Source: CBDULQ01 sp965368115
GTDB taxonomy: Bacteria; Pseudomonadota; Gammaproteobacteria; SZUA-229
Length of the DNA stretch: 24,468 bases
Direction: 5' to 3'
Assembly (NCBI GenBank): GCA_965368115.1
Contig: CBDULQ010000019.1
Coordinates: 1-24,468 of the forward strand
A program made the position numbers and the translations under genes. Positions 1 through 9,218 of this stretch are shown here, piece by piece. Positions within the stretch are counted from its first letter, which is position 1, and the number at the start of each line of letters is the position of its first letter. The notes below the pieces were generated by a model, which was not told the DNA's origin, did no database searches, and saw only the letters and a list, made by a program, of their open reading frames with translations.

Positions 1-3000
1 GTGCCAGTGGCGTCGGTCAGGGTGTAACTGACCGTGGCGTAGTATTCCTGATTGGCGGTCAGGCCGTCGAAGGTGTACTCGAAGTTGTTTGTGTCAGGGA
101 AGCTGTCACTGTTCAGTGGTGTGGTAATCCCATCACGCACCCCTTCCGTATCCGCCAGGTACACATTGTAGGACTGGAACGCACTGCTGCTGGTGCCGTG
201 GGTACTCCAGTTCAATGCCAGTCCCTGATCCAGTCCGCGCACCGCCAGGGTCGGCGCCACCGGTGGCGGGACCTCGATGATAAAGGTCGAGGTCTGCGCA
301 CTACCTGATGCATTGCTGGCGCTGACACTGAAGCTGAAACTACTGCCAATGGCGCTGAGCGGCGGTGTACCGCCCATACTGTGGTTTGACGCATTGACCG
401 TCACCCAGCTCGGCAGTGTGCCGTTGATGGTGTAGTTGGCCGCACCGCTGACCTCGCAACTGGTGGCCCCGTAACCGTAGCTCCAGATTTCCGTGGGCAT
501 GGCCTGCGCACTGGGCGAGCTGTAGAACTGCGGCGCCGTAGACACTGCGATGATGGTAAACGGCCCCAGGCTGTCGCTGCCCGCCCCATTGATGGCCGTG
601 ATGGTAATGTCTGCATATTCACCCATATCACCACAGCCCAGGCCACCACTGAGCACGCCGGTGTCAGTGTCAAACGTCGCCCAGCTCGGCAAATTGGTAA
701 TGTCCCAGCTGGTTGCACCGCCACCGGAATTCTGTGGCGCAAAGCTGTAATTGAAGAGACCGTAGTTATCCAGCTGAACCAGGGTGGTCGGTGCACCGGA
801 CAGACTCGGCGGCGCGGCCTCTACAGTGATGCTGAACGGACCGATGCTGTCGCTCAGGCCACCGCTGTTGGTGGCGGTGATGAGGATATCCACATCGGTC
901 TGAGCGGTACCCGGCGGCGGCGTACCGCTGATGCTGCCGTCACTGCTGCCGAAGGTCGCCCAACTCGGCAGATTCTGTACCGACCAGGTCTGCACCTGAC
1001 CCTGCACCACCACCGGTACAAAGCTATAGGGCTGACCCGCGGACACGGTAGCCGACGGCGTACCGCTGAGCACCACGGCACCGGGGGTCACGTTGAGGGT
1101 GTAATTCGCTGTGGCCGCGGCATAGTTTGCATCCGCCGCCTTGTTCGCGGTAATCACCGCAGTGCCAACGCCGACGAGGGTGACTTCACTGGTGCTGCTG
1201 TTCACCGTCGCCACTGCGGTGTTATTACTGCTGTAGCTAATCGCTCCACTGCCGGCGCCGCCGGAGGCTACATTGATGAACGGCACATCGTTGGTGGTTT
1301 TTGCAATCGGGCCCGCTATGGCAAAACTGATGCTCTGGGTGCCCGGGTCCACATTCAGCGTAATGCCCAGCGCATCCGCACCGGCGGTGTTGCTGGCGGT
1401 AATGGTAATGCCCGCGTAAGTCCCCGCTGCGGTGGGTGTCCCGCTAATGGTGCCGTTAGCGAAAGTCAGGCCCGGCGGCAAGGCGCCGGTCTGACCCCAG
1501 GTGGTCACCTGACCGCCGCTGTTGCCTGGCGTAAAGGCGAAGGGCAGGCCCACCTGCGGATTGTTCGGCACCCCACCCAGTTGCGGTGCCACCACGGCGG
1601 CGACCACTTCGATCTGGAAGGGATTCGACACATCGCTGCCACTGGCATTGGTGGCGGTAACGGTGATGCCGGTATGCACGGCCACCTGAGTGGGTGTACC
1701 GCTCAGTTCACCGCTGCTGCTGTCAATGCTCAACCAGCCCGGCGCGTTCTGCACCGACCAGCCGGTGGCCGGCCCGCCGATGTTGCTGGGTTGCAACATC
1801 AGGGTCTGACCGGTGGCCAGCTGCTGATCCGGAATATTGGCGATCTCGGGCAGGGCCGGCACCACTTCCAGATCGAATTCCAGAACCGACGAACTCAGAC
1901 CCCGGGTGGCCGCACCCAGACCGTTGTAACCGATGATACGTACCTGAAGATATTGACCCACGTCGATATCCTGCGGCGTGCCGCTCAGTGTGCCGGTGTT
2001 GTAGTCGAAGCTGGCCCAGGCCGGCATGTTGATGATCTCCCATTCTTCCACCGGCCCCCGGTCACTGGTCGGGGTGAAGGTAAACGCCGTGCCGGCGATG
2101 ATCGGGCTGGCCGGCGTACCGATCAGATGCGGCGCATTGATGGTCGTCACGGTGATTTCCGCTTCCGCGGTGGCGTCGTTCTGATCACGCACTTCGACAC
2201 GAATGGTCGGTGCGTTGTAGAGCATGGGTTCGCCGTTGATGAGAATTTCCAGCGGCGTACCTTCCACATCCGCATTGTCTTCGTCCAGCGCCAGACCCGG
2301 TGGCAGACCGCCGGATACGGGTCGAAAACGCAGGGGGCCGCGACCACCATCCGCTGTGAACAATCCGGACACCAGCGAATCCTGACCGATGTAGAGCACC
2401 GGCGAAATCGCGGCGGCACGCAGGGTGAGTTCGTCATACACGAACAGGTCCAGCGGCGGGGTTTCCACTTCACGTCCCAGCGCATCCACGGCACGCACCA
2501 CAAAGGAAGTCGGGTTGTTCCAGTTAGGCAGCACCGTATCCGGCGTACCGTATATTCGCCCGTTGGATGCCGCCAGCTCGACACCGCGCGGCAGCACACC
2601 GGAGACGATGCTGTAACTCACCGGCGGCAGGGCACCTGTGGTGCTGAAACCGTAGATTTCACCGTCCGCGCCCACCGGTGTCTGTTCGGTCAGGGAATCC
2701 GGCAGATTCCACTCGATGGCCATGGGTGCGATATTGATCGTCAGCTCGATGCGCAGGTTCGCATTACTGGCATCCGCTGGCGACAGGCACACCTGATTCG
2801 ATATGTACTCTGCACCGTCTTCTGCGATATAGCGGGCATAGAAACAACTGAAGTTCATCGGATACACGGCGAGCCTGTTCACCGCCTGGAAATTGACAAA
2901 CTTCTGGGCCGAATTGTAATAACCCGCACCACTGCCGATCAGTTCCGCCTGTTCAATCTGCTGATTGGGTACCGGTGCACCGTCTTCATACAAAGTGACG

Positions 3001-3926
3001 ATGATGTCGGCAATATCCCCGGGTAGCCGCGCCGCATCCGCATTCCACCAGGTAAAGTGACTGACCACACCACGCAGTGCCATGCCGGTGGGTGCATCGA
3101 AATTTTCCACCACGATACCTTCGCCTTCCTGCTCCCAGACACCGGTGTCTTCATTCAGATACCACAGCGGAATGGTGTCGCCGATTTGAATCGCGCTGCC
3201 GTCCGCATGGGTTTCGACATAAAGGGGTAATTCGATGGTGGCGGTCTGCCCCGGCGCCAGATTCAGCTCTTGCCCATCCTGGGTGAACTGGAACTCCACG
3301 GTACCGAAACTCATGATATCCACCGCATTGGTGTCGCCTTCGGCCACACCGGTGAAGGAACCGGGGAATGCACGCAGTCCGGCGGGACCGGACACATCCA
3401 CCGGTGTCATAGTGATGTCCACATCGCCGCTGACCGGATTGCCGTTCGCATCTACCAGCGCATTGGCAGCAATCTGCAGCACAGTGCCGTGCTTGCCGTC
3501 CAGATCCGCCGGCTGATCCGCCGCGAAGGTCTGCACCGGTTCCCGTTCGATCATGGTCACATCGACCCGCAGTGGCGTATCGGCAGACGGGGTGGTCAGC
3601 TTCACCACCTGAGTCGCGAAACCGGATTTACTCATCTGTAACTGGTAATCGGTGGTTTCGGTGAGATCGGCAATCTGCATATTGCCGCTTGCATCCGACG
3701 CGCTACCCGCTGACGATTGTTTCTCGGCGGTGATTACTGTGGCGGTAACGCCTTCCAGCGGCCGTCCGGATACATTGACGATACTCAGTGTCGCATCCAT
3801 TTTGCGCAGTTCCTGCGCCTCATCACCCGAGGAACTGGATTTGCTACAGGACGCCAGCAATAGTGACAACAACAAGACGAATAATACGAACGGCGAGTGC
3901 CGAAGCGATGACGTGACTATGATCAT
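1..3926 (-). CDS. Giant Ig-like/fibronectin-domain surface lipoprotein (C-terminus outside window)
   Basis: The minus-strand frame is open from ATG 3926 to the window edge (1308 codons seen, no stop), so the gene is partial. An AGGGA ribosome site lies just upstream. The N-terminus has a hydrophobic stretch and the lipobox L24-A25-S26-C27; Ser follows Cys, which usually means outer-membrane sorting. Residues ~45-125 look like a carboxypeptidase-regulatory fold (ending near TMIER). Next comes a ZU5-like segment with an ALVDANGNPVSG signature. At least eight putative-Ig (He_PIG) modules follow, each ending in an xGxLSGTP-like signature, with one Big_2-type module (IAKTTNDVPF, NNTAVATVN) among them, and a fibronectin III-like module (LALNWS, FEYTFDGLT) at the edge. 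Such proteins are usually surface adhesins or matrix proteins; that role is inferred from architecture. It is transcribed divergently from the exporter operon. Confidence 0.9.
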   Translation of the reverse strand, partial: MIIVTSSLRHSPFVLFVLLLSLLLASCSKSSSSGDEAQELRKMDATLSIVNVSGRPLEGVTATVITAEKQSSAGSASDASGNMQIADLTETTDYQLQMSKSGFATQVVKLTTPSADTPLRVDVTMIEREPVQTFAADQPADLDGKHGTVLQIAANALVDANGNPVSGDVDITMTPVDVSGPAGLRAFPGSFTGVAEGDTNAVDIMSFGTVEFQFTQDGQELNLAPGQTATIELPLYVETHADGSAIQIGDTIPLWYLNEDTGVWEQEGEGIVVENFDAPTGMALRGVVSHFTWWNADAARLPGDIADIIVTLYEDGAPVPNQQIEQAELIGSGAGYYNSAQKFVNFQAVNRLAVYPMNFSCFYARYIAEDGAEYISNQVCLSPADASNANLRIELTINIAPMAIEWNLPDSLTEQTPVGADGEIYGFSTTGALPPVSYSIVSGVLPRGVELAASNGRIYGTPDTVLPNWNNPTSFVVRAVDALGREVETPPLDLFVYDELTLRAAAISPVLYIGQDSLVSGLFTADGGRGPLRFRPVSGGLPPGLALDEDNADVEGTPLEILINGEPMLYNAPTIRVEVRDQNDATAEAEITVTTINAPHLIGTPASPIIAGTAFTFTPTSDRGPVEEWEIINMPAWASFDYNTGTLSGTPQDIDVGQYLQVRIIGYNGLGAATRGLSSSVLEFDLEVVPALPEIANIPDQQLATGQTLMLQPSNIGGPATGWSVQNAPGWLSIDSSSGELSGTPTQVAVHTGITVTATNASGSDVSNPFQIEVVAAVVAPQLGGVPNNPQVGLPFAFTPGNSGGQVTTWGQTGALPPGLTFANGTISGTPTAAGTYAGITITASNTAGADALGITLNVDPGTQSISFAIAGPIAKTTNDVPFINVASGGAGSGAISYSSNNTAVATVNSSTSEVTLVGVGTAVITANKAADANYAAATANYTLNVTPGAVVLSGTPSATVSAGQPYSFVPVVVQGQVQTWSVQNLPSWATFGSSDGSISGTPPPGTAQTDVDILITATNSGGLSDSIGPFSITVEAAPPSLSGAPTTLVQLDNYGLFNYSFAPQNSGGGATSWDITNLPSWATFDTDTGVLSGGLGCGDMGEYADITITAINGAGSDSLGPFTIIAVSTAPQFYSSPSAQAMPTEIWSYGYGATSCEVSGAANYTINGTLPSWVTVNASNHSMGGTPPLSAIGSSFSFSVSASNASGSAQTSTFIIEVPPPVAPTLAVRGLDQGLALNWSTHGTSSSAFQSYNVYLADTEGVRDGITTPLNSDSFPDTNNFEYTFDGLTANQEYYATVSYTLTDATG
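365..2690 (-). repeat. Protein-level tandem Ig-like (He_PIG) module array
   Basis: Module-end signatures recur on the minus strand near 2550 (GRIYGTP), 2265 (ADVEGTP), 1990 (GTLSGTP), 1700 (GELSGTP), 1450 (GTISGTP), 930 (GSISGTP), 650 (GVLSGG) and 375 (SMGGTP). Spacing is about 85-100 codons. A different module (Big_2-like) fills about 1080-1340. The copies are diverged at DNA level, so this is an old domain array and not a recent tandem duplication. Confidence 0.75.
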
Positions 3927-3993
3927 TTTTCGATTCCCTGTCTCTTACAACTCATTTATCGAGCCATTGTAAGGATGCCCGGGTGATGAACCA

Positions 3994-4009
3994 TACCAAG
4001 TTCTTGGTA
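3994..4009. promoter_or_regulatory. Inverted repeat, candidate operator between divergent genes
   Basis: TACCAAG-TT-CTTGGTA is a perfect 7+2+7 inverted repeat in the 219-bp gap between the giant lipoprotein and the exporter operon. In E. coli the homologous ybhG operon is controlled by the TetR-family repressor CecR. A TetR-type operator here would fit, but no regulator gene is adjacent and the link is inferred. Confidence 0.4.
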
Positions 4010-4145
4010 GACTTCAGTCGCACAAACCCCTTCACAATGAACGGCTCACTTCATCCAGATCAACAACAGGCCGGATCAATCTCGTCCTCTACCGAACGAT
4101 TTTGTTAACATGAGTCAAACGATAAAAACCCGCCGAGGCTCTGCC

Positions 4146-5024
4146 GTGAAAAGAAAACTCCTGCCCGTGATCGTCATCCTGATCATCGCCGCCGTCATCA
4201 GTGCCATTTACTGGCGTTCCAGTCACAACGGCCCGGCCGAAGACGGCAGTCTTACCCTGTACGGCAATGTCGACATTCGTGAAGTACGCCTCGCCTTCAA
4301 CGGCAGCGAACATGTCGGCGAAATGCTGGTGGACGAAGGTGATAAGGTCAGCAAAGGACAGTTGCTGGCGCGCCTGCACACCGAACGCATTGCAGCGGAA
4401 CATCGGCGCGCCGAAGCGGAACTGGCCGCAGCGCAGGCCGAAGCCCATGCGGCGCAACTCACTTTCAAACGGGTACGCAACCTGGCGAAGCAGAAACTGG
4501 CGTCACGTGAAGATTCGGATGTCGCCGAAGCGAAAAGCCGTGTCGCGGATGCCAAAGTGGACGCGGCACGTGCCGCACTGGCACAGATCGACCAGGCACT
4601 CAAGGATACCGAACTGCGTGCACCCAGTGATGGTGTGATTCGCGAACGTATCGTCGAAGTCGGCGATTTCGTTACACCGCAATCACCGGTGTTCACCCTG
4701 GCGCTGACCGACCCGGTGTGGATACGCACCTATTTACCGGAAACCTGGCTGGGCCAGGTCAAACCGGGCAGTCGTGCTGAAATCGTCACCGACAGTTATC
4801 CGGACAAACGTTATCCGGCCTGGGTCGGCGCCGTTTCACCCAGTGCCGAATTCACACCCAAGACCGTGGAAACCCCGGAACTGCGCACGCGGCTGGTATA
4901 CCAGATGCGCGTCATCGCCTGTAACCCGAACAACGAACTGCGTCTCGGCATGCCGGCAACGGTGATTCTGTATCCCGGCGAAGACGCGGATGCCGATCAG
5001 CAGCAACCCTGTGCCCGGCCTTGA
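4146..5024 (+). CDS. ybhG: HlyD-family membrane fusion protein, YbhG-like
   Basis: Periplasmic adaptor that should couple the inner-membrane ABC exporter encoded downstream to an outer-membrane channel. From GTG 4146 the protein is 292 residues: a short basic N-terminus, one membrane anchor (LLPVIVILIIAAVISAIYW), a lipoyl half-motif (LYGNVDIREVRLAFNG, VDEGDKVSKGQLLARL), an Ala/Glu/Arg-rich coiled-coil hairpin, the second lipoyl half (LRAPSDGVIRERIVEVGD) and a beta-barrel. I chose GTG because GAGG (4135-4138) sits 7 nt upstream and the N-terminus then resembles YbhG. The in-frame ATG at 4110 adds 12 residues but has no visible ribosome site. The stop overlaps the next start (TGATG). No TolC gene is present nearby. 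Confidence 0.88.
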   Translation: MKRKLLPVIVILIIAAVISAIYWRSSHNGPAEDGSLTLYGNVDIREVRLAFNGSEHVGEMLVDEGDKVSKGQLLARLHTERIAAEHRRAEAELAAAQAEAHAAQLTFKRVRNLAKQKLASREDSDVAEAKSRVADAKVDAARAALAQIDQALKDTELRAPSDGVIRERIVEVGDFVTPQSPVFTLALTDPVWIRTYLPETWLGQVKPGSRAEIVTDSYPDKRYPAWVGAVSPSAEFTPKTVETPELRTRLVYQMRVIACNPNNELRLGMPATVILYPGEDADADQQQPCARP

Positions 5025-6772
5025 TGAACGAGGACGCGGCACTCAGTTTCTCCGGGGTCAGCCGAAATTTTACGGTCGAAGACCAGACCGTGACCGCCCT
5101 CGATGACATCAGCCTGCACATCGCACCGGCACGCATCACCGGCCTGATCGGTCCGGACGGTGCCGGTAAAACCACCCTGATGCGTCTTGCCTGTGGCTTA
5201 CTGTTGCCGGACCAGGGCGACATTCATGCGCTGGACATCGATGTCGTCGCCGATCCCATCACCGCCCAGTCATCGGTCGGTTATATGCCGCAGCGCTTCG
5301 GTTTATATGAAGACCTGAGCGTGCAGGAAAATCTGGATCTTTACGCCGACCTGCAGGGCATCCCCCTGACGGAACGCCAGCAACGCTACACGGAACTGAT
5401 GCACATGACCGGGCTGGGTCCGTTTCGCAAACGCCTGGCCGGTCGTCTGTCCGGCGGCATGAAACAGAAACTCGGCCTGGCCTGTACCCTGGTGGGTACG
5501 CCGCGTCTGCTGTTACTGGATGAACCCACCGTGGGTGTGGACCCGGTCAGCCGGCGCGAACTCTGGTCCATCGTGCAACGTCTGGTGGATGAACAGGGTA
5601 TGAGCGTATTGCTCAGCACCGCCTACCTGGACGAAGCGGAACGCTGCGACGACCTGTTGTTACTGCACCAGGGGCAGCTGCTGGACCAGGGCGATTTTCG
5701 TCATTTCAGCGAACCCATGCGCGGACGCACTTTTCAGCTGCAGACCGACAGTCTGAGCAAGCGCCAGTTGCTGCATCGACTGGATCAACAGGCGAATATT
5801 GTCGATGCGGTGGTCGACAACGAACACATCCGCATCATCAGTGCTCAGCAGAGCGATACCGATCAAATGTCGAACACGCTGCATGACATCGATGCATTAC
5901 ACATCGAAGCTGTCGAGCCTCGCTTCGAAGACGCCTTTGTTGCTCGCCTCAAACAACAGCAGTCGACGTTAACGTCAATGAATCTGAACAGCGACTTCAA
6001 TGCGCAGCAACAGGATACGGTCATCGAAGTCAATCAGGTGCAGAAACGCTTCGGCGATTTTTATGCGGTTCGTGATGTGAGTTTCAGTGTGCAACGCGGT
6101 GAAGTGTTCGGCCTGCTCGGCGCCAACGGCGCCGGCAAGTCCACCACCTTTCGCATGTTGTGCGGACTGCTGCCGGCCAGCGCCGGACAACTGACCGTGG
6201 CCGGTCACGACCTGCGTCACGCCAGTGCCCATGCACGTAGTCATCTGGGTTACATGGCACAACGTTTTTCCCTGTACGTGGATCTCACCGTGCAGGAAAA
6301 CCTCAATTTCTTCGCCGCCGCTTACGGCCTGAGTCGTCAACAACGACAACAGCGCATCGAATGGGCGCTGGAGACCTTCGAACTGCAACATTATCAGAAC
6401 AGCAATAGCGGCGATCTGCCGCTGGGCTACAAACAACGCCTGGCCATGGCCGCGGCATTGATGCACGAGCCGGACATCCTGTTTCTCGACGAGCCCACCT
6501 CCGGCGTCGATCCGCTGGCGCGCCGCGAATTCTGGCAACGCATCAACGCGCTGGCCGAATCCGGTGTCACCGTTCTGGTCACCACGCATTTTATGGAAGA
6601 AGCCAACTACTGTGATCGACTGGTCGTGATGGCCGACGGCGAAGTGCTCGCGGAAGGGACACCGGCGGAAATGAAAGCCCGATACCGTTCCCCGTCACGA
6701 CCGCAACCAAGCATGGAAGACGCCTTTATCGCACTCATCGAAACGCGCCAGCAACGGGAGTCGGCGGCATGA
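5024..6772 (+). CDS. ybhF: Double-domain ABC exporter ATPase, YbhF-like
   Basis: This 582-residue protein fuses two ABC nucleotide-binding domains, matching YbhF/RbbA-type exporter ATPases in size and layout. Domain 1 has Walker A GPDGAGKTT (residues 43-51), signature LSGGMKQK (~142) and Walker B LLLLDEPTVGVDP (~162). Domain 2 has Walker A GANGAGKSTT (~366), Walker B ILFLDEPTSGVDP (~485) and a degenerate signature LPLGYKQR (~465) in place of LSGGQ. It should power efflux of hydrophobic or cationic compounds through the two permeases that follow; the actual substrate is unknown. The start is ATG 5024, overlapping the upstream stop by one base. A TTG one codon earlier is less likely. Its stop overlaps the next start as ATGA. 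Confidence 0.93.
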   Translation: MNEDAALSFSGVSRNFTVEDQTVTALDDISLHIAPARITGLIGPDGAGKTTLMRLACGLLLPDQGDIHALDIDVVADPITAQSSVGYMPQRFGLYEDLSVQENLDLYADLQGIPLTERQQRYTELMHMTGLGPFRKRLAGRLSGGMKQKLGLACTLVGTPRLLLLDEPTVGVDPVSRRELWSIVQRLVDEQGMSVLLSTAYLDEAERCDDLLLLHQGQLLDQGDFRHFSEPMRGRTFQLQTDSLSKRQLLHRLDQQANIVDAVVDNEHIRIISAQQSDTDQMSNTLHDIDALHIEAVEPRFEDAFVARLKQQQSTLTSMNLNSDFNAQQQDTVIEVNQVQKRFGDFYAVRDVSFSVQRGEVFGLLGANGAGKSTTFRMLCGLLPASAGQLTVAGHDLRHASAHARSHLGYMAQRFSLYVDLTVQENLNFFAAAYGLSRQQRQQRIEWALETFELQHYQNSNSGDLPLGYKQRLAMAAALMHEPDILFLDEPTSGVDPLARREFWQRINALAESGVTVLVTTHFMEEANYCDRLVVMADGEVLAEGTPAEMKARYRSPSRPQPSMEDAFIALIETRQQRESAA

Positions 6773-7893
6773 GCAGCGCCACCGCGATGCGCCTGCGCGC
6801 CATGATCCGCAAGGAAAGCCTGCAGATTCTGCGTGATCCGTCGAGTATCGCCATTGCCTTCATCATGCCGGTCGTGCTGTTGTTGCTGTTTGGTTACGGC
6901 GTGTCGCTGGACGCAAAACACGTGCGCCTGGCGCTAGTCGTGGAACAGCCGGATGCACACACTTCCGCCCTGGTGGGTGCGTTTCAGCATTCCGAGTATT
7001 TCGATCCGCTGGACTATCGTCATATTCACGATGCGGAGCAGGCACTGGTCGCCCATGAGGTGGACGGCATCGTCTGGCTGCGCAACGATTTCAGCAGCCG
7101 TTTGCTCGCCGAAGGCGATGCCGTGATCGGCGTGTTCGTCAACGGTACCGACGCCAATCAGGCACGTATCACCCAGGGGTATATCGATGGTGTGTGGCGC
7201 AACTGGCTGCAGGCTTATGCGCGCGATCTGGGTCACGAACTGCAGATGCCGGTGAACCTGGAGCCACGCATCTGGTTCAACCCGGCGGTTCGCAGTCGCA
7301 ATTTCCTGGTCCCCGGACTGATCGCGGTGATCATGACCCTGACCGGCGCTATGCTAACCTCGATGGTGGTGGCGCGAGAATGGGAACGGGGCACCATGGA
7401 AGCACTGATGGTGACGCCGATTCGTATCTGGGAAATCACCCTGGGTAAACTATTGCCCTACTTCGTACTCGGCATGGGCGGCATGTTACTCAGTGTCGCC
7501 ATGGCCCTGTGGTTGTTCGAAGTGCCGCTGCGCGGATCCTTCTGGGCACTGACCGCGGCGTCCGCACTCTACATGCTGGTGGCGCTGGGCATGGGTTTAC
7601 TGATTTCCACCGTGGCGCGCAGCCAGTTCGTGGCCGGCCAGATCGCTCTGGTCGCAACGTTCCTGCCGGCGTTCATCCTGTCCGGGTTTATATTCCAGAT
7701 CAGTTCCATGCCGGAACCGGTGCAGGTGATTACCCACATCGTACCGGCACGTTATTTCGTCGCCATGCTGCAAACCCTGTTCATGGCCGGTGACATCTGG
7801 CCGGTACTGCTCGCCAACAGCGCCGCGCTGTTACTGATCATGGTAATCCTGTTCGGCGTTGCACGGCGCAAAACAAGGAAGCGACTGGATTGA
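6769..7893 (+). CDS. ybhS: ABC-2 type exporter permease, YbhS-like
   Basis: Inner-membrane subunit of the exporter, 374 residues (E. coli YbhS is of similar length). It shows the ABC-2 layout: one N-terminal membrane helix (IAIAFIMPVVLLLLFGYGVSL, residues ~27-47), a large periplasmic domain of about 130 residues, then a cluster of five helices from about residue 178. The conserved core motif EWERGTMEALMVTPIRIWEI precedes the helix cluster. It overlaps the ATPase gene by 4 nt (ATGA) and the second permease gene by 4 nt (TTGA), so translation is probably coupled. It most likely pairs with the next gene product as a heterodimer. Confidence 0.92.
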   Translation: MSSATAMRLRAMIRKESLQILRDPSSIAIAFIMPVVLLLLFGYGVSLDAKHVRLALVVEQPDAHTSALVGAFQHSEYFDPLDYRHIHDAEQALVAHEVDGIVWLRNDFSSRLLAEGDAVIGVFVNGTDANQARITQGYIDGVWRNWLQAYARDLGHELQMPVNLEPRIWFNPAVRSRNFLVPGLIAVIMTLTGAMLTSMVVAREWERGTMEALMVTPIRIWEITLGKLLPYFVLGMGGMLLSVAMALWLFEVPLRGSFWALTAASALYMLVALGMGLLISTVARSQFVAGQIALVATFLPAFILSGFIFQISSMPEPVQVITHIVPARYFVAMLQTLFMAGDIWPVLLANSAALLLIMVILFGVARRKTRKRLD

Positions 7894-9008
7894 AACATTC
7901 CCTGCAACGCATCATCGCCCTGGCCATCAAGGAGCTGCTCGCCATCCTCAAGGACAAGCGCAGCCGCATCGTGCTGATCGTGCCACCGATTCTGCAGTTG
8001 ATGGTGTTCGGTTACGCGGCCAGTTTCGATCTCAACGACGTACCCATCGCCGTGTACAACGAAGACCAGAGCGCCGCGTCGCGTGACCTGGTCGCTCGAG
8101 TGCTGGGTTCTCCGCATTTTCATCTTATCGACCATGTGCAACGCGATGCGGATATCCAGCCGCTGATCGACAACAAGGATGTTCTGATGGTGCTGCACCT
8201 GGGCCCCAACTTCAGTGCCGACCTGATGTCCGGGCGCAGTGCTTCGGTGCAGGTCATCATCGACGGGCGCAACTCGAACACCGCACTGCTGCTGCAGGGT
8301 TATCTCAGTCGCATCATTGCCGACTTCAATCAGCACTGGGCGGAAGGTAACGGTCAGCCAACGCCACCGGCGACGCTGCGCGTACGCCCCTGGTTCAACA
8401 GCAACCTGGTATCACGCTGGTTCATCGTGCCCGGTATCGTGGGCCTGTTGACGCTGGTTATCACCACCATCGTCACTGCTTTGTCGGTAGCACGGGAACG
8501 CGAAGCCGGCACCTTCGACCAGTTACTGGTGACACCGTTGCGCCCGTTCGAGATTCTACTGGGCAAAGCGTTTCCCGGTGTACTGATCGGCTTCGTGGAG
8601 GGTTCGTTCATCCTGTTCATGGCGGTGTTCTGGTTCGATGTACCCCTGCGTGGCAACCTCGGTGCCCTGTATGTGGGGATGAGCCTGTTCATTTTGTCTG
8701 CAGTCGGTATCGGTCTGATGATTTCTTCGCTGGCGGTGACTCAACAACAGGGCATGCTGGGCGCTTTTCTGTTCCTGGTGCCGGCAGTCATCCTGTCCGG
8801 ATTCGCCACACCGATCGCCAACATGCCGGAGGCGGTACAGCTGCTCACCTATGCCAATCCGCTGAGGTATTTCCTGATTATCCTGCGCGGGGTGTTTCTG
8901 GAGGGCGACGACTTCGGCATACTGTTACACTATTACTGGCCGATGCTGATTATTGCACTACTGACACTAAGCGCTGCCGGATGGCTGTTTCGCCATCGAA
9001 TGAACTGA
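7890..9008 (+). CDS. ybhR: ABC-2 type exporter permease, YbhR-like
   Basis: Second inner-membrane subunit, 372 residues, with the same plan as the first permease: an N-terminal helix (IVLIVPPILQLMVFGYAASF), a periplasmic domain, and a C-terminal helix cluster after the motif REREAGTFDQLLVTPLRPFE. The start is TTG 7890, supported by AAGGAA at 7875-7880 with 9-nt spacing. No ATG fits the conserved N-terminus. It closes the overlapping exporter operon; the CWC gene begins 3 nt downstream. Confidence 0.92.
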   Translation: MKHSLQRIIALAIKELLAILKDKRSRIVLIVPPILQLMVFGYAASFDLNDVPIAVYNEDQSAASRDLVARVLGSPHFHLIDHVQRDADIQPLIDNKDVLMVLHLGPNFSADLMSGRSASVQVIIDGRNSNTALLLQGYLSRIIADFNQHWAEGNGQPTPPATLRVRPWFNSNLVSRWFIVPGIVGLLTLVITTIVTALSVAREREAGTFDQLLVTPLRPFEILLGKAFPGVLIGFVEGSFILFMAVFWFDVPLRGNLGALYVGMSLFILSAVGIGLMISSLAVTQQQGMLGAFLFLVPAVILSGFATPIANMPEAVQLLTYANPLRYFLIILRGVFLEGDDFGILLHYYWPMLIIALLTLSAAGWLFRHRMN

Positions 9009-9011
9009 TCT

Positions 9012-9218
9012 ATGCCCGCACACGAAATTAAAACCTGTCCGCGTTGTCAACGCGACTTTGAATGCAAGACCGGCTCGATCGAACTGTGCCAGTGCCAGAC
9101 GGTGCCCCTGAACGAGCATCACCTGAACTATATCAGCATCCGTTTTGACGACTGTCTGTGTGCCGACTGCCTGCTCGAACTGCGCCGCGACTACGACGCT
9201 TGCGAGGAGAAAAAATAA
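9012..9218 (+). CDS. Cysteine-rich CWC family protein
   Basis: A 68-residue protein with nine cysteines at 9, 12, 18, 26, 28, 48, 50, 53 and 64, including CPRC, CQC and CLCADC clusters. This pattern fits the small cysteine-rich CWC family, whose function is not established; metal binding, probably zinc, is inferred from the cysteine pairs. There is no signal peptide, so it is probably cytoplasmic. It starts 3 nt after the exporter operon and its stop overlaps the next ATG (TAATG), so it is likely cotranscribed with both. No strong ribosome site precedes it, which suggests coupling to the upstream gene. Confidence 0.8.
   Translation: MPAHEIKTCPRCQRDFECKTGSIELCQCQTVPLNEHHLNYISIRFDDCLCADCLLELRRDYDACEEKK

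Noticed and set aside
1581..3026. 481-codon open frame on the plus strand
   Set aside because: It lies antisense to the giant lipoprotein, whose frame shows lipobox, domain signatures and unbroken coding. The antisense translation is His/Arg/Gly-rich with no domain character, a shadow of codon bias.
5021..5023. TTG start for the ABC ATPase
   Set aside because: ATG 5024 follows immediately, fits the TGATG overlap and needs no rare start.
9158..9217. Upstream GTG start for the FG-GAP-like protein
   Set aside because: It would bury 60 bp in the CWC gene; ATG 9218 has a GAGGAG site and a TAATG overlap.
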